From: Crossaster papposus
Taxonomy: Eukaryota; Echinodermata; Asteroidea; Velatida; Solasteridae
Reading direction: 5' to 3'
Assembly (NCBI GenBank): GCA_037893245.1
Contig: JBAIAA010000313.1
Location: 990,001-1,054,000, forward strand
DNA: 64,000 nt
Shown: positions 35,021 through 46,800 of the stretch, in pieces
Layout of the letters: every line of letters starts with the position of its first letter
Numbering within the stretch: the first letter of the stretch is position 1
The notes under the pieces: model-generated
Seen by the model: only the letters and a program-made list of their open reading frames with translations
Databases searched by the model: none
What the model was told of the DNA's origin: nothing
Program-made: the position numbers and the translations under genes

Positions 35021-36326
35021 GTACAGTACAGAGACAGCCCTTCTATGTGTGCAGAACCATATTTTGAACTCACTGAACTGTAACAAAGCTGTGTTCTTAG
35101 TTCTTTTAGATTTATCCACTGCATTTGACACTCTGGACCATGGTATCATGCTGCGTCGGTTTCAAAATAGGTTCGGCGTTAACGGAACGGCCCTCAAATG
35201 GTTTGTTTCGTACTTCCAAGACAGTCGGACTCATGTACATCTTGCTGGAGCTGACTCTGACGAGATGATTCTTCTCACAGGAGTACCCCAAGGTTCAGTC
35301 ATTGGCCCCCAAGCGTTTACCATGTACATCAGTCCAGTGTGTGATATCTTACGTCAGCACGACGTCAAATATCACATGTATGCTGACGACATTGACATTC
35401 AGATTTATTTGGATTTTGATCCCGCCATTCCTAACGATGCAGCATGCGCTTTGTTCAGGTTGTCAAATTGCATTAGGTGTATCCAATCCTGGATGATTGT
35501 AAACAAACTTCAACTTAATAATGATAAAACTGAGTTTTTTATTGCCTCATCTTCTCATCATCAGAAACGTTTAAATCACCTCACTCTTACCATCAACAAT
35601 ACCACAATCAAGCCATCCCCAACAGTGAGAAATCTGGGCGTTACATTTGACACTACTATGTCAATGACTCCTCACGTCAACAATGCATGCAAATCAATCA
35701 ATTACCACTTATGGAACATATTGAAGATTCGCAAATACATTGACTCAGACACATGCCATGCTGCTGCCCGAGCTCTAGTCCTGTCACGGCTAGACTATTG
35801 TAATTCTCTCTTTAATGGCATGAAACAATCGGATATCTGTCGCCTACAAAAGCTTCAAAACAATGCTGCCCGTATGACACTCACGCAACCTAAACATTGT
35901 TATGCATCACCACTTCTTCGGCAATTACACTGGCTACCTGTTCAAAAACGCATCATCTTCAAAACGGCTGTGAATATGTACAAGGCACTCTCAGGCACGC
36001 ATCCACAATACATAATACATTCACTTGACCTCAGTATGCCCAACCGACGTGGTCTTCGCTCGGAGCATAACTTAAAAAGTACAACGCACATTCAAACATG
36101 CAGGTGATAAGGCTTTCTCTGTGGCTGGACCCAGATGCTGGAACTCAATACCTCTCAACATTCGTCATCGTAACTCTGTTCACCAGTTTAAACGTAAACT
36201 CAAATCATATCTGTTTTCATCCTAGGTTTGCTCTCATCCTTCATTTTGCAATTTCATCTTTTTCTGTTTTCGTGGAGTTGTTCTCAAGCGCATTGAAACC
36301 TTTGGAAAAATGCGCTTTATAAATGC

Positions 36327-36356
<30 letters not shown>
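35021..36356 (+). mobile_element. 5'-truncated L2/CR1-like LINE
   Basis: Inserted into the 146-bp array, with TTAGT on both sides (TTTTTAGT before, ATTATTAGT after) as a probable short target duplication. It begins inside the reverse transcriptase (STETALL in frame) and ends in AATGCGCTTTATAAATGCC followed by (ATT)n. The endonuclease and the N-terminal part of the reverse transcriptase are absent. Confidence 0.9.
35024..36225 (+). pseudogene. LINE reverse transcriptase, truncated and frameshifted
   Basis: The frame reads through STETALLCVQNHILN, then catalytic motif A (LLDLSTAFDTLDH), motif B (GVPQGSVIGP) and motif C (YADDIDI), followed by the thumb-like region. It breaks near 36070-36100. 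A one-base shift restores the family tail AFSVAGPRCWNSIPLNIR and FKRKLKSYLFSS, with a stop at 36223-36225. The catalytic aspartates are present, but the protein lacks its start and endonuclease, so it cannot move on its own. It belongs to the Jockey-superfamily side of LINEs (L2/CR1), judged from motifs. Confidence 0.9.
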
Positions 36357-36358
<2 letters not shown>

Positions 36359-36671
36359 GTGGTGGGGTACCCCCGCCAGACGTCCCCAAATGACCAGACC
36401 CCAAAATTGACCTAGATCAGCTCATGAGCTAACGATTTGAAACTGAGTGCAAAATGTTGAATTAAATTCGAACTAAATCAGCTCCATAGCTGATCCACTG
36501 AAATAATGTTTGGCACAACACATATGAATGTGAATTTTTATCACGAATAACCACTTTCACATATACATGTAATTCGTGAGCAGTTAAAAAACAGGCTTCA
36601 CATCAGTCTTCAGTTCTCATCTAGATATTATAATCCATCTCTTCCTCTTGATCTGAATCCGAGTCTTCACT

Positions 36672-37251
36672 CTATGGTTCGTCATCAGAGTCACTCAGCT
36701 CACCAAGTGCTTCCAAGCCACACTCTACTTCGCGACCGACGATAATTGTCTCATCGCTGTCACTGTCCACCTCTGCCAAGTCTGCAATTGTACTATTCGT
36801 GAACAAAGTGTCAGGTACTGCGGGCCCTTGGAACCAGTTTGGCTGCAGGAGGTTTCCATTTACCGACCAACCATATTCAGTTGGTGACAATCCATCCCCA
36901 GGAGTTGCTGTCGCTGCGTTGGTCCACAATATTGTGACGTACTGAGCTCGGCGAACCTTCATCTCAAGGGTCCGACGACAAGTTGGCAGCAGCGCACAGT
37001 CTACCCGTTTGACATTTGCCAATGGATTCTTCATTCTTGGTTGTTGTCCACGTCTTGTCGTGAAATGTTTTCAGTTTGCTGTCTTCTTCAGTTGCCTTCT
37101 CACAGATATAGCAGCTTACTTTTAGAGTTTCAGAGCTTTCAGAGCTATCGATAGTGATAGGTGAAGAATCTGATTCATGATGGGGTGGCTCTCCCAAATT
37201 GTCATCGTCTTGAATCATATGTGTGTCTTCCGAACCCTCGGCACCCTTGTC
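36672..37251 (-). pseudogene. cargo gene of the foldback-like element, frameshifted second exon
   Basis: The acceptor CCTTTTCAG precedes 37251. The frame opens with an acidic segment (DDDNLGEPPHHESDSSPITI) and CYICEKATEED, a possible zinc-binding cysteine pair. A frame change near 36964-37034 leads into ALLPTCRRTLEMKVRRAQY and DGLSPTEYGWSVNGN, ending in an acidic tail with a stop at 36672. The second half resembles, from memory, the C-terminus of uncharacterised proteins common in repeats of marine invertebrates (pattern LPPT...L..H..RA.YQ...W...P.P...GW). Function unknown. Confidence 0.5.
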
Positions 37252-37310
37252 CTGAAAAGGAAATAATAGATCTATGAGTGTTGATAACATAATGGTCCAA
37301 GGATCAATCA

Positions 37311-37520
37311 ATCAATCAATCAAGTCTTGTATAGCGCAAACTCCACCAATAAGGTGCTCTGTGCGCTTTGGCAGTTCTTGCAAAAAGTCAGAGATTCGCA
37401 CCAAAGAGATATCCCTTCAGTAGCCGTTTGAATGTAAGAATGTCCGGTGCCTGATGGATATTGGAAGTCCGTTCCAAAGTTACGGCACAGCAACACCAAA
37501 GGCTTCATTGTCATATAGCT
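37311..37520 (-). repeat. retroposon fragment with (GATT)n tail
   Basis: It ends (minus strand) in GCGCTATACAAGACTTGATT and a GATT array. Elsewhere it reads AAGGTGCTCTGTGCGC on the plus strand. The GCGCTATA tail resembles the LINE and SINE tails at 36300 and 46180. It lies in the cargo-gene intron. Confidence 0.5.
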
Positions 37521-37621
37521 TAAGTCTCAATGGTGGAACTACTAGGCATCGCTGCCAGTGGCTGGACATCTTCACTTCTTACTCGTCTCAGTAGTTGAAC
37601 AAAAAGTGTCAATGAGCTTAC

Positions 37622-37690
37622 CTTTTTATCGACGGTGATGGGTGAAGACTCCAATTCATGGGGTGGGTCTCCCAAATCTTCTGCATCCAT
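37622..37690 (-). CDS. cargo gene first exon, duplicate of the acidic segment
   Basis: ATG at 37688-37690. The 23 codons read MDAEDLGDPPHELESSPITV then DKK, with donor AAG|GTAAGC. It is clearly paralogous to NLGEPPHHESDSSPIT in the next exon, and its phase 0 matches the following acceptor. Confidence 0.5.
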
Positions 37691-37782
37691 TCTACAGCGT
37701 TCTGATGTCTAACCCATTAGCAAGAAGCTGAAAAAGAGAGTTTGGTATGGATGTGCAAGTGGTGTATTAATTTTTTTATTTG

Positions 37783-37798
37783 GGGGGGGGGGGGGGGG
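37783..37798. repeat. G homopolymer, about 16 bp
   Basis: G run inside the foldback-like element interior. Confidence 0.9.
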
Positions 37799-37799
37799 T

Positions 37800-38877
37800 G
37801 GCAGTGGGCCAAATGCCCCCAGACGTCCGCGAAAAACATGTTTTTCATATTGCAAGTTTTGGCAACAAAATGTCAAAAAGTGGTGTTTTGAATCCCCCCC
37901 ACCCCACCACCCCTGAACCAAATTCCTATAGTAGGCCTACCACGTCTCTGATAATAATGCAAAAACGCCTCCTTTTAAAGGACCAGTGCCTATGTATATC
38001 TTATGAAAATAAATTACCGGTAATTGGTTAATTATTGGCACTGGCAGCAAATTCACCCATTCAGAGAAATCAATCAAATGATCATGTCAATTTTACATAG
38101 CCCTATCGGCTATTACAGTGTATTACATCGTACATTTAGGCGGGAATAGTTATAAGCATAATTTATACAGTGGGCGGATCTCCAAAGGCATAAAAGGGCA
38201 AATCTATATTATTCACAATAAAATAATGAATAATAATACATGTAATCATGAATAGCACCCCCTACATTTGTTTACACATCACTAGTGTGTAAACAAGATA
38301 TGTCTTGGCCTAAATATGGTTTTTAAATATATTTTTTTACATGACATAGGCCTATACACTGGCCTTTTAAAATCAGAAACAAGATGCATCAGGCCTGTAT
38401 TCTGTGTAGGCCTTTTCATGTCGTAAATTACTGTGAAAGCATGGCAGAACCTCAACCCTTCAGAACAGTAAACAGTGCATCATCATCATCAAGAACACAC
38501 TGTTGAGTGGCTACTGTGCTATAATTTCCAACTAGAACAGTTTCCTTTTATAAAGTTTGATTCATGAACATTTCTATGAGATAATATGATTTTTAAGAAA
38601 CTTACCTCTCAAACTGATACTGCTGTACATTTTTGACATCTACTTTTGGCCAGTTGTGTGTAAATTGAAGAGAGAACTTGACTCAATACTGGCATGCCTG
38701 TATTACATGTAGCCTACACAAGATGTTGTGGTTATTACCACAGATCAGCTATATTGGTCAACATCTGTCTTACACTTGATTTATAACGGAGTTCCAAGTA
38801 AACCTTTCCGTCTCTTGCTATATATATTGGCAATTATGGGCCAATTGCAATATACAAAATAATTAGACTTAGATTTG
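37800..38877. other. foldback-like element interior, no gene recognised
   Basis: AT-rich sequence. I see no further exon of the cargo gene with confidence. Confidence 0.4.
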
Positions 38878-39600
38878 GGGTGTGGTCATTTGGGGACGTC
38901 TGGCAGGGGTACCCCACCACTAAAAATGTCTGGCAGTGCTGATTCATGATACATAGGGTCATACTGAACATTTTGCACTTGGTTTTATTTGGTTAGCTCA
39001 TGAGCTGACCTGGGTCAATTTGGGGGTGTGGTCATTTGGGGACGTCTGGCGGGGGTACCCCACCACTAAAAGTGTCTGGCAGTGCTGATTCATGATACAT
39101 AGGGTCATACTGAACATTTTGCACTTGGTTTCATTTGGTTAGCTCATGAGCTGACCTGGGTCAATTTTGGGGTGTGGTCATTTGGGGACGTCTGGCGGGG
39201 GTACCCCACCACTAAAAGTGTCTGGCAGTGCTGATTCATGATACATAGGGTCATACTGAACATTTTGCACTTGGTTTTATTTGGTTAGCTCATCAGCTGA
39301 CCTGGGTCAATTTTGGGGTGTGGTCATTCGGCGACGTCTGGCGGGGGTACCCCACCACTAAAAGTGTCTGGCAGTGCTGATTCATGATACATAGGGTCAT
39401 ACTGAACATTTTGCACTTGGTTTCATTTGGTTAGCTCATGAGCTGACCTGGGTCAATTTTGGGGTGTGGTCATTTGGGGACGTCTGGCGGGGGTACCCCA
39501 CCACTAAAAGTGTCTGGCAGTGCTGATTCATGATACATAGGGTCATACTGAACATTTTGCACTTGGTTTCATTTAGTTAGCTCATGAGCTGATCTAGCTC
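38878..39600 (-). repeat. 146-bp tandem repeats, right arm
   Basis: Same unit in inverted orientation, with GACGTCTGGC near 38896, 39042, 39187, 39333 and 39479. This arm holds one more unit outside the shared GGCGACGTC variant than the left arm. Confidence 0.85.
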
Positions 39601-39977
39601 AATTTTGGGGTACCAGTTAATTAAGTCTGGCGGACACACCCCACCATTGAAAATGTCTGTCAGTGGTCATTTATGATACATGGAGTTATGCTGAACATTT
39701 TGTCATGAGTTTTAAGCGGTTAGGTGGAGAGCTGATCTAGCTCAATTTTTGGGTGCCATTCTCCTGACCCTCTTGACCACACCCACCACAGTGTGCCCGG
39801 CAGACGTCAAATTTCATGAATGTAGGTGCATATGGAGCATAGTGATGTATATAAAAATTGGTTAGCTTTCCAGCTACCCTGACCCCCCCTGGCTCCTGCT
39901 CTAGGAGTAAGCGTCACTTCACACTTGCCAGCAGCAACGACCTGAGCACGTACAATTGAATGTGTTGTCTATAATTG

Positions 39978-40899
39978 CAGGCGCGGATCCAGGGGTGGGC
40001 CGCGGGGGCACGTGCCCCCCGGGTAAAATGAGTTTACAAAAATATAAAAATGGGGGGTGGGGGAAAAGAGGGGGGGTGGGGGAAAAGAGGGGAGGTAGAG
40101 AAAAGGAAGGGAGGAGGATCGGATCGGAGGATCTGCTGTCTAATTCTTGGCATATTAATATAATACTGACTAAAAATAGTTATCAATCCATGGAACCCCA
40201 GATGGCGACCCACACCCGTTTAAATTATCCATGTACATGAAGCCCTCTCAGGGTCTTTACTCGCAGCGGGAGAGCGAGGCCGGACGGACATCCGCAGAGG
40301 ACAACCTGAACCCGCCTGGCGCGCATCTAGCCGCTCGTTGGTATCACCATGGAGCTATAGCTCCATGGTATCACTGGCTCCGTTAACCGCGGACTACCTG
40401 GCAGTGGCATCGAGGTTCGATAAATAATCCCGCGCCTGGTGGACATGTGGCCATTGAATTGGCAGTAATGTCCCCTCCCGCCAATTACCATTTTATTGCA
40501 GTATATCTGGATGAATGTTTATGTTGTTAACTACCTTGTGTAAGAATGTTAGTTGGTTGGTTGTTAGCGACAGTTTTGCTATAAATATATTTTATATATA
40601 TTCTCGCATGTTCCAGTTTTGGGTGTGGCCCACATTCATATATAAACTTTAATATATTTATAATAGGGGCCTATATTTATAATCTGCATAATTCCCCTTT
40701 TTATCTCCATATAATCTTGAAAACTTTTGCTAAAAAAATCAGAGGAAAGAGGCCAGGAATCGCCTCAGATTGCACCACAAAGCATATAGAATCCAAAATT
40801 GTCCGAGGCCCTTAAGCGGGCCCCGGACCCCACGCCGTAAGGGCTTCGCGCTTCGCGCTCGCATGCCCCCCGTCTAAAAAAATCCTAGATCCGCGCCTG
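39978..40899. mobile_element. hAT-like non-autonomous element, 922 bp
   Basis: CAGGCGCGGATCCAGG at the left and CCTAGATCCGCGCCTG at the right are inverted ends starting CAGG. AATTG flanks both sides, shorter than the 8 bp expected for hAT, so the class call is tentative. G-rich internal repeats (GTGGGGGAAAAGAGGGG) occur at 40060-40090. Confidence 0.65.
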
Positions 40900-41860
40900 A
40901 ATTGTATATAATACTAAATCGCTTGATAAATTTCACTCTTAAAATCTCGAAATATGTCGACGAGTTAAGCTCCCTTTGCTGTACTTGCCTTATGTTTATC
41001 TAGCCTGAGAGTGGTGATCTGCATTTGTCAGGCATAATACGTTTCCACTTTTCCCCAAAACATAAAAAGGTAGGTTTTTGTGTTTTTTTGTATTTGGCGA
41101 TGGCCATAAACAATATGTCGAATTCACCATAACCTTTAACATTGACAAATATATTGATGTACAAGTATAATTACTATAAAGTTATTGGCAATGAGGTGTT
41201 TTGCCCAAGTTGAAGCAGTAATGGCAAGTATAGTTAGGTCCAAGTTGTTGTAGTAATTAAAGTGGCCGGGTTCTATACGCCGATTGCTGCAGCTCGAATA
41301 ATAACAAAATGATTGAGTATGTTGTGTTTCATTTGTGTATGATGATTTAAATGATAATGGATAATTCCCGTACTCATAATGGAATGGAAATCAGGTGTTT
41401 TTTTAAATAAAATATCTGTACCACTGAATTGTTAATGCACAGCTGTGTAGATAAAAGGCTGGGTGGTCAATTTTTTTTTCTTCTAAACAGACACTTAAAA
41501 CAGACAAAACTTGCATTGAAAATTTAAATTTAATTCTAAGCTTACAAGATGAAAACGGAACTATATCCGTTCTGGTTACATAATAGTTTGAACTTCAATA
41601 GTATCGTTTTTCCAGTCAAATTTTCAATAATTAATTAACTTAAAAACGTGTATCACTGTTTCCGTGACACATGTGCTTCTGTGAAAGATCCTGAACTTAA
41701 GAAATTAATTTAATAAATACGGCTTTATAGTATGGAATAAAATGTAATACGCCCACAAATTATAATGTATTGTCGCTATATATATAGCTTCCCTTCGTTA
41801 CGCACACTATATTCTCTATTGAGCTTTCTTCACTAATTAATAAAAGTAAATGCATATCTT
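40900..41860. other. intergenic, no gene recognised
   Basis: AT-rich with no supported exon or inverted repeat. Confidence 0.5.
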
Positions 41861-42096
41861 GGGCCAATTTCATAGAGCTGCTTAAGCATAAAATCTGCTT
41901 AAGCACAAAACATCCTTGCTTATCACCTCACCAGCCACAACTCCATGTGATGTATATTGTTTGTGATTGGTATTCAGCTGTTGTTAGCTTAGCATAACAA
42001 TCGCATGGAATTTTGGCTCCTTACCTGATTTATTAGTCAAGGTTTTTTTGTGCTTAAGCAAAATTGTATGCTTAAGTAGCTCTATGAAATTGGCCC
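41861..42096. mobile_element. MITE, family GGCCAATTTCATAGAGCTGC, copy 4 (variant)
   Basis: GGGCCAATTTCATAGAGCTG and the TATGAAATTGGCCC right end are inverted. This copy uses GCTTAAGCA where the others have GCTAAGCA, marking a subfamily. Confidence 0.8.
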
Positions 42097-42507
42097 CTGT
42101 TCGGAATCATTTTTCCTGAACAATGAATAAAAATAAGCATTTGAAGTAACTGACATTTTAAGCATTTAAGTATACTGTATGACAAACAATATGTTGCTAT
42201 ATGACTAGAATAATATATTTTTTACTTTCTACTGAGCATTTGCTAGGAGAGTATAAGCATTTGCATCGTTTGGTATGAATACTAAAAATGAGTAATTTTT
42301 CGGATGTTTTGGTTGCATGGGTTATAAGGGCAACTTTGAAAAGGGATAAGCAAATAGTAGTGCGCAAAAAGAAACTTTGACTTTAGTACCTGTATGATCA
42401 AAACGAATCATACAGCTCAGAATAAAGCTATATGCGAACCGTAAGAAAGAAATCAATTATTAGCACCAATGACCGGCACCGCCAGATCATACTACATGTA
42501 CTACGAT

Positions 42508-42893
42508 TTAAAGGTAGTATACACCATTGGTAATTGCTTGAATTATCATGAATGGGTAGATTTTGGGGTTGTATTTCATAGTAAATATCGTTTAACTGAC
42601 TTTTCCGAAGTTTTACAATCATGGATGCCGAGGAAAGCACGACAAACAGCGTTTGTTTGGCCGGGGTCGAGCCGTTATTCTTATGTTATCTTTGTTTTTT
42701 CGCGATCGCCGTCCAGCGATCGCGAATTTTTCTTTATAAAATTCAATTACAGGAATAATTACAGGATATCTAGCGCAATCCTTTTGCTGAATGCATAGAA
42801 TCATTGTTTACTTTCAATAATTGAGTAAGATATTTCTTAATAATTCGGTAGTAAATATTGTCGATATCTGCAAATGGTGTATCCTACCTTTAA
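42508..42893. mobile_element. TTAA-flanked MITE, family AGGTAGGATACACCA, copy 5
   Basis: TTAAAGGTAGTATACACCAT and ATGGTGTATCCTACCTTTAA are the ends. It contains CGCGATCGCCGTCCAGCGAT. Confidence 0.85.
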
Positions 42894-43080
42894 GGCGTAA
42901 CTTGGTAAAATTGTTCAAACGTTAGTAGATATTTTGCGAAAAAATCTCAAAAAACCTAGGCCTACACATAAACTCGACTATTGTGATTGGCCTAATTAAT
43001 GTTAACTTTGAAATAATTCATCTGGGATAATATGAAGCAATTCAATAACATAGAGATGTTCAGACATTCCGATTCATTTC

Positions 43081-43475
43081 TTAAAGGGATCGTATACGTT
43101 TGGTAATTACTCCAAAAATTAATGGCAATAAAAACTTACTTGGTAAGAAGTACAGCAGCTTTGGATAGTATAATGCATTTTTAGAAACTTTTCACTTCGA
43201 AGTACTGCGGTTATGGAAAAAGATATCACTTTTTATCCCCAAAAGTTTGAATCTGAGAAGCGTTACTGTAGTGACGTTTCTCAGATTGTGTATTTCAATG
43301 CAGATTATTTTTCCTGTGTGGACATAACCGCTCCAGATTTTTGGCAATATCTCAAAATCGCTACCACCTTTCGAAATGAAATTTGTACAGGTTAGTTTTA
43401 TGGTATATATCTATAACTATATAGGATTGAAACAAACGGTGTGTTCCAATTACCAAACGTATACGATCCCTTTAA
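43081..43475. mobile_element. TTAA-flanked MITE, family AGGGATCGTATACG, in a 3' UTR position
   Basis: Perfect termini TTAAAGGGATCGTATACGTT and its complement. Its right end is only 16 bp past the stop codon of the DUF4773-like gene (43492-43494), so the minus-strand transcript must run into it. Confidence 0.85.
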
Positions 43476-43491
43476 TTCTCTTCATCGCGAC

Positions 43492-43808
43492 CTACAGGTT
43501 GGCCGGCTCTAGCACTACGGTCAATGGGAAGTTATCTCCGGTGAGCTCAGTGCTCATCAGCGAGTTGGTCATCAGGGCCTCCGCCACGGGGCCCAGGTAC
43601 AGCACGCCCTCCGGAGTACGGCCGTAGACGGCGAGACGTAGTGGGATCCGGAAGCAACCCAGGTTTTTCTTAGCCAGGGTGTGGCCGAGGAACTTGGCTT
43701 CCAGGCGGCCGCAGCCGCTGATCTCTGCCGTAGTCACAGCCAAGTTGTAGAGGGCGATGCACACCTTCCCACCGGCCAGGGGCACGCAGATTGGGGGCGG
43801 GTTTTTCA
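43492..43808 (-). CDS. cassette 6, exon C, terminal exon
   Basis: Acceptor TGTCGATCAG, 317 nt, stop TAG at 43492-43494. Contains NPPPICVPLAGGKVCIALYN, SGCGRLEAKFLG and LGCFRIP. A C-terminal extension of about 50 residues (RTPEGVLYLGPVAEAL onward) is absent from other cassettes. It is more GC-rich than the other copies. Confidence 0.85.
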
Positions 43809-46800
43809 CTGATCGACAAAAGAAAGAAATTAAGCCAATTAAACAGTTCGCGTCGGAAATATCAGCGTGTGCAACCCACAATGCCGGCCTCGGTGAACCC
43901 GTCTCGCGAGGTTTGTGAAAAACAATACCGTGCCTGATGGGTCCGGTCAATGTAAATATAATCCTCCCGCGCGAACTGGTTAAGCATCTGCCACAGATAA
44001 ATATAATGAGGGTGGGGGTGTTCCCCGTGCAGACGCTGACATGGTGCATTGGGGCCTTATTAATAAATGCAATGGTGAAGTTACTAACTATATTTTGGAA
44101 TTGCTCTAGAATGTAGAAAAAACATAGTACATGGCATTCTAAAACCTCCAAGGGCAATTACGTCCCTGGTCCCCCGACTTTCCCTCCTCTTTATTCCCCC
44201 CCCCCCCCCCCCTCACCCCTACCCACCCGTATGACCCTTAGGTCTATAATTAGACTTTGTATCTATTAAACTTCACCCCAGGTTTCAATACCAATTTGAA
44301 ATCATCTATCGTTCGCGAATTCGCAAAAATGAACAAAATAATTTATATTCGTCAAATCAATAAACATTATACTGTAATCGACTTCAGTCAAGAATATTTG
44401 CAATTGTTTCTGTAAGGTGAGGCTTACTAATTTCTGAAAACAATTATTATGTCTATATGTTGATGTATTATTATGCAAGGGAATTGTGTAGCGCTGCTTT
44501 AAGTGAACCAAATGATACAGATAATGTCCGATGCTTGCTACCTTATATTGGTACACATGTTTTGATATACGTTTCTATACTTACGTGACACAGTCTTTTT
44601 GAAGATGACTTTCTTGTCGATGGTTAGGGTCAGAGACACGCCGATAGCGGTTGACAAGTACTGGACTGTGATGCAAACTGCAGGGCGCAAACGACGAGGG
44701 GAAAGGCAAAATACATACAAATCGTTGGTAAAACATCCACTGCGAAAAATGATCATCCTTAAAGCTTGAATGCATGAGCCAGGTTTAGGCGCATGTTGAC
44801 GTGGATGTTCGAATTGCTGGTTTTGGCTGTGACTTTGACCGTTGCTATGCTGTTGCTAAGGACGGACAATGACTGCCCATAGCAACAGTATAGCAACGGC
44901 CGAAGTCGCAGCCAAAGCCAGCAATTCAGACACGGCCTAAGACTCGAACCTGCAATCCACTAACCCGGAGTCATCAGATGCCCTATATTAAATTGAGCTA
45001 CGGCGCCAGTTACAGAGATGCGGCCTTTAGGAAGCACATAATAATAACCCTTTTATTGTTTGAAATGTGCTTGCGAACATCAAATTCAGCGATTTTTGTT
45101 TCGGCAGATAAACAGTTCGCCAAACACGAATGTAAAATAGCAGAAACAACGAAAATATCTTGTTTAATAAGAAATTTATGAACAATTGCAGAATGAGGAG
45201 TCAGTGTAAATGAACAAAAATAAATAAAAAACTCTCCCGACCGTTAGTCTGACTTATTGTGACGTGGGTTAAAAACAAAAGAACAACGACCATGCCAGGA
45301 CTCGAACCTTTAATCCTCCGATTCATAGTCGGATGCCTTAAATATCCCGGGCTACACAATACAGAAATACGACTATGGGCATATAAACGTAATTCAATCA
45401 ACATTTTCAGTTTAGAAATGTGCTTGCGAAACTTCAGAATCACCGATTTTGGTTTCGGCAGAAGAACAATTTTGCACGCATGCAAAATAGCAGGAACACC
45501 ACGACGAAAAGGTCTTGTTTTTAGGTACAGATAAAAATACAAATCGATAAACAATTGGAGGTTGCGGATTTTGTAGTATTTTTCTTCTTCTAGTATTAAG
45601 TGGCGTTGGGGTTGGTTTATCACTCACCTTGGCTATCGATCTTGAGTTTCTTAACTTTGATGTGTTGACAGCATTGGCATTGATCCTTAGAGCAATTACA
45701 CGCGCCATTCGAACCTTCACTTAGTTCCAGGTCCATCCACTCAGTCATGCCTTGAGATTCTAGTGAAGACTCTAATAACACAAAAAGGAAGACCTACAGA
45801 ATTGTATAACACATGGACTTCATCCGTCACATGAGAAGATGGCTCTGTCTTGTGGAGTGCTGTGGCCTCGTGGTCTGGACCATTGAATTTGTAATATGTG
45901 GGTAAAGCTACATGTTGTGGGTTCGAGTCCGGCCTGGGACTACGGTTCGTGTGCCCTTGGGCAAGGCACTTTGTCACTCATTGCTTCTCTCCACCCAGGA
46001 GTAAATGGGTACCTGTGAGGGCAGAGATGGTTATTGTGGTGGATTTAGCGGCTTTGCGCCGAAATGGCAGCATCGAGCTGTATACTCCCCAGGGAGCTGA
46101 GATGGTATTTAGAATGTTTCATAGGCCCAATGACCGGGGTAATAATGTTGAGCGCTTTGAGACGTTGGTGATAAAGCGCTATATGAGCACCGCACATTAC
46201 TATTACTAAGGACGGAAACATTTCACCACAGAGGATTCCTCTAAATAAGTCAACTCCTTTAAAATGGTTTCAATATTCATCCTGTCAAATAATGTAAACG
46301 AACAGTTTGTGTATATAATTCTGTTTCACTCACAAGCTCCGGGTATCAAGAGGGTGGGCTGGGGGTGGTGAAAGGGGGAGGGGGTTAAGTATATACTTTG
46401 TAATATTTTTTGTCTGGCAGTGAATTTCTATTATAACTGACATACAGATCCTTGTCATTTGATTGGTGGAGATCCAATCACGTGACATTCATTATTACTC
46501 CAATTCACGCCGCAGCTCAAAAAAGTACCCTTCGCCCACGGTGAATGGGATTTACTATTCAACAGTTAGGATCATCCTCGTTCCTACGGCTGTTGAACAG
46601 TCGACCCTCACTCCTAAACCCGGGGAAAAAGTTGGGACCCAATTTGTGCTCCTTACGTCACACAATCATGGCGGCCGGCGACGTAAACAGATGAGCCAAC
46701 GTTCGCGGATCTGTTTGCCAGTTTAAAAAACAAATATTGAGTGGCTTTAAACTGTGACATGGGATTAATATTATCGCTCGGTAAAATCTGGACTTTTCCA

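Larger units (their letters stand above)
34043..39898. mobile_element. foldback-like element with long repeat-bearing inverted arms
   Basis: The left arm (34043-35020, resuming 36357 to about 36460) and the right arm (38878-39898) are inverted copies. The outer ends are CAGGAGCCAGGGGGGGTCAG and its complement. Each arm has a unique outer segment of about 350 bp, then four to five tandem units of 146 bp. The interior (36460-38878) carries a broken minus-strand gene. No clear target duplication is visible at the outer ends. Foldback elements of other animals have this layout; membership of a known superfamily is not established. Confidence 0.75.

Noticed and set aside
35049-36107. 352-residue frame as a host gene
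   Set aside because: Motifs FDTLDH, GVPQGS and YADD identify a LINE reverse transcriptase. The frame is truncated and shifted, and it is inserted in a transposon arm.
43492-44157. A 221-residue single-exon protein
   Set aside because: Only 43492-43808 has domain similarity. Upstream of a good acceptor the frame runs through a MITE and non-coding intron.
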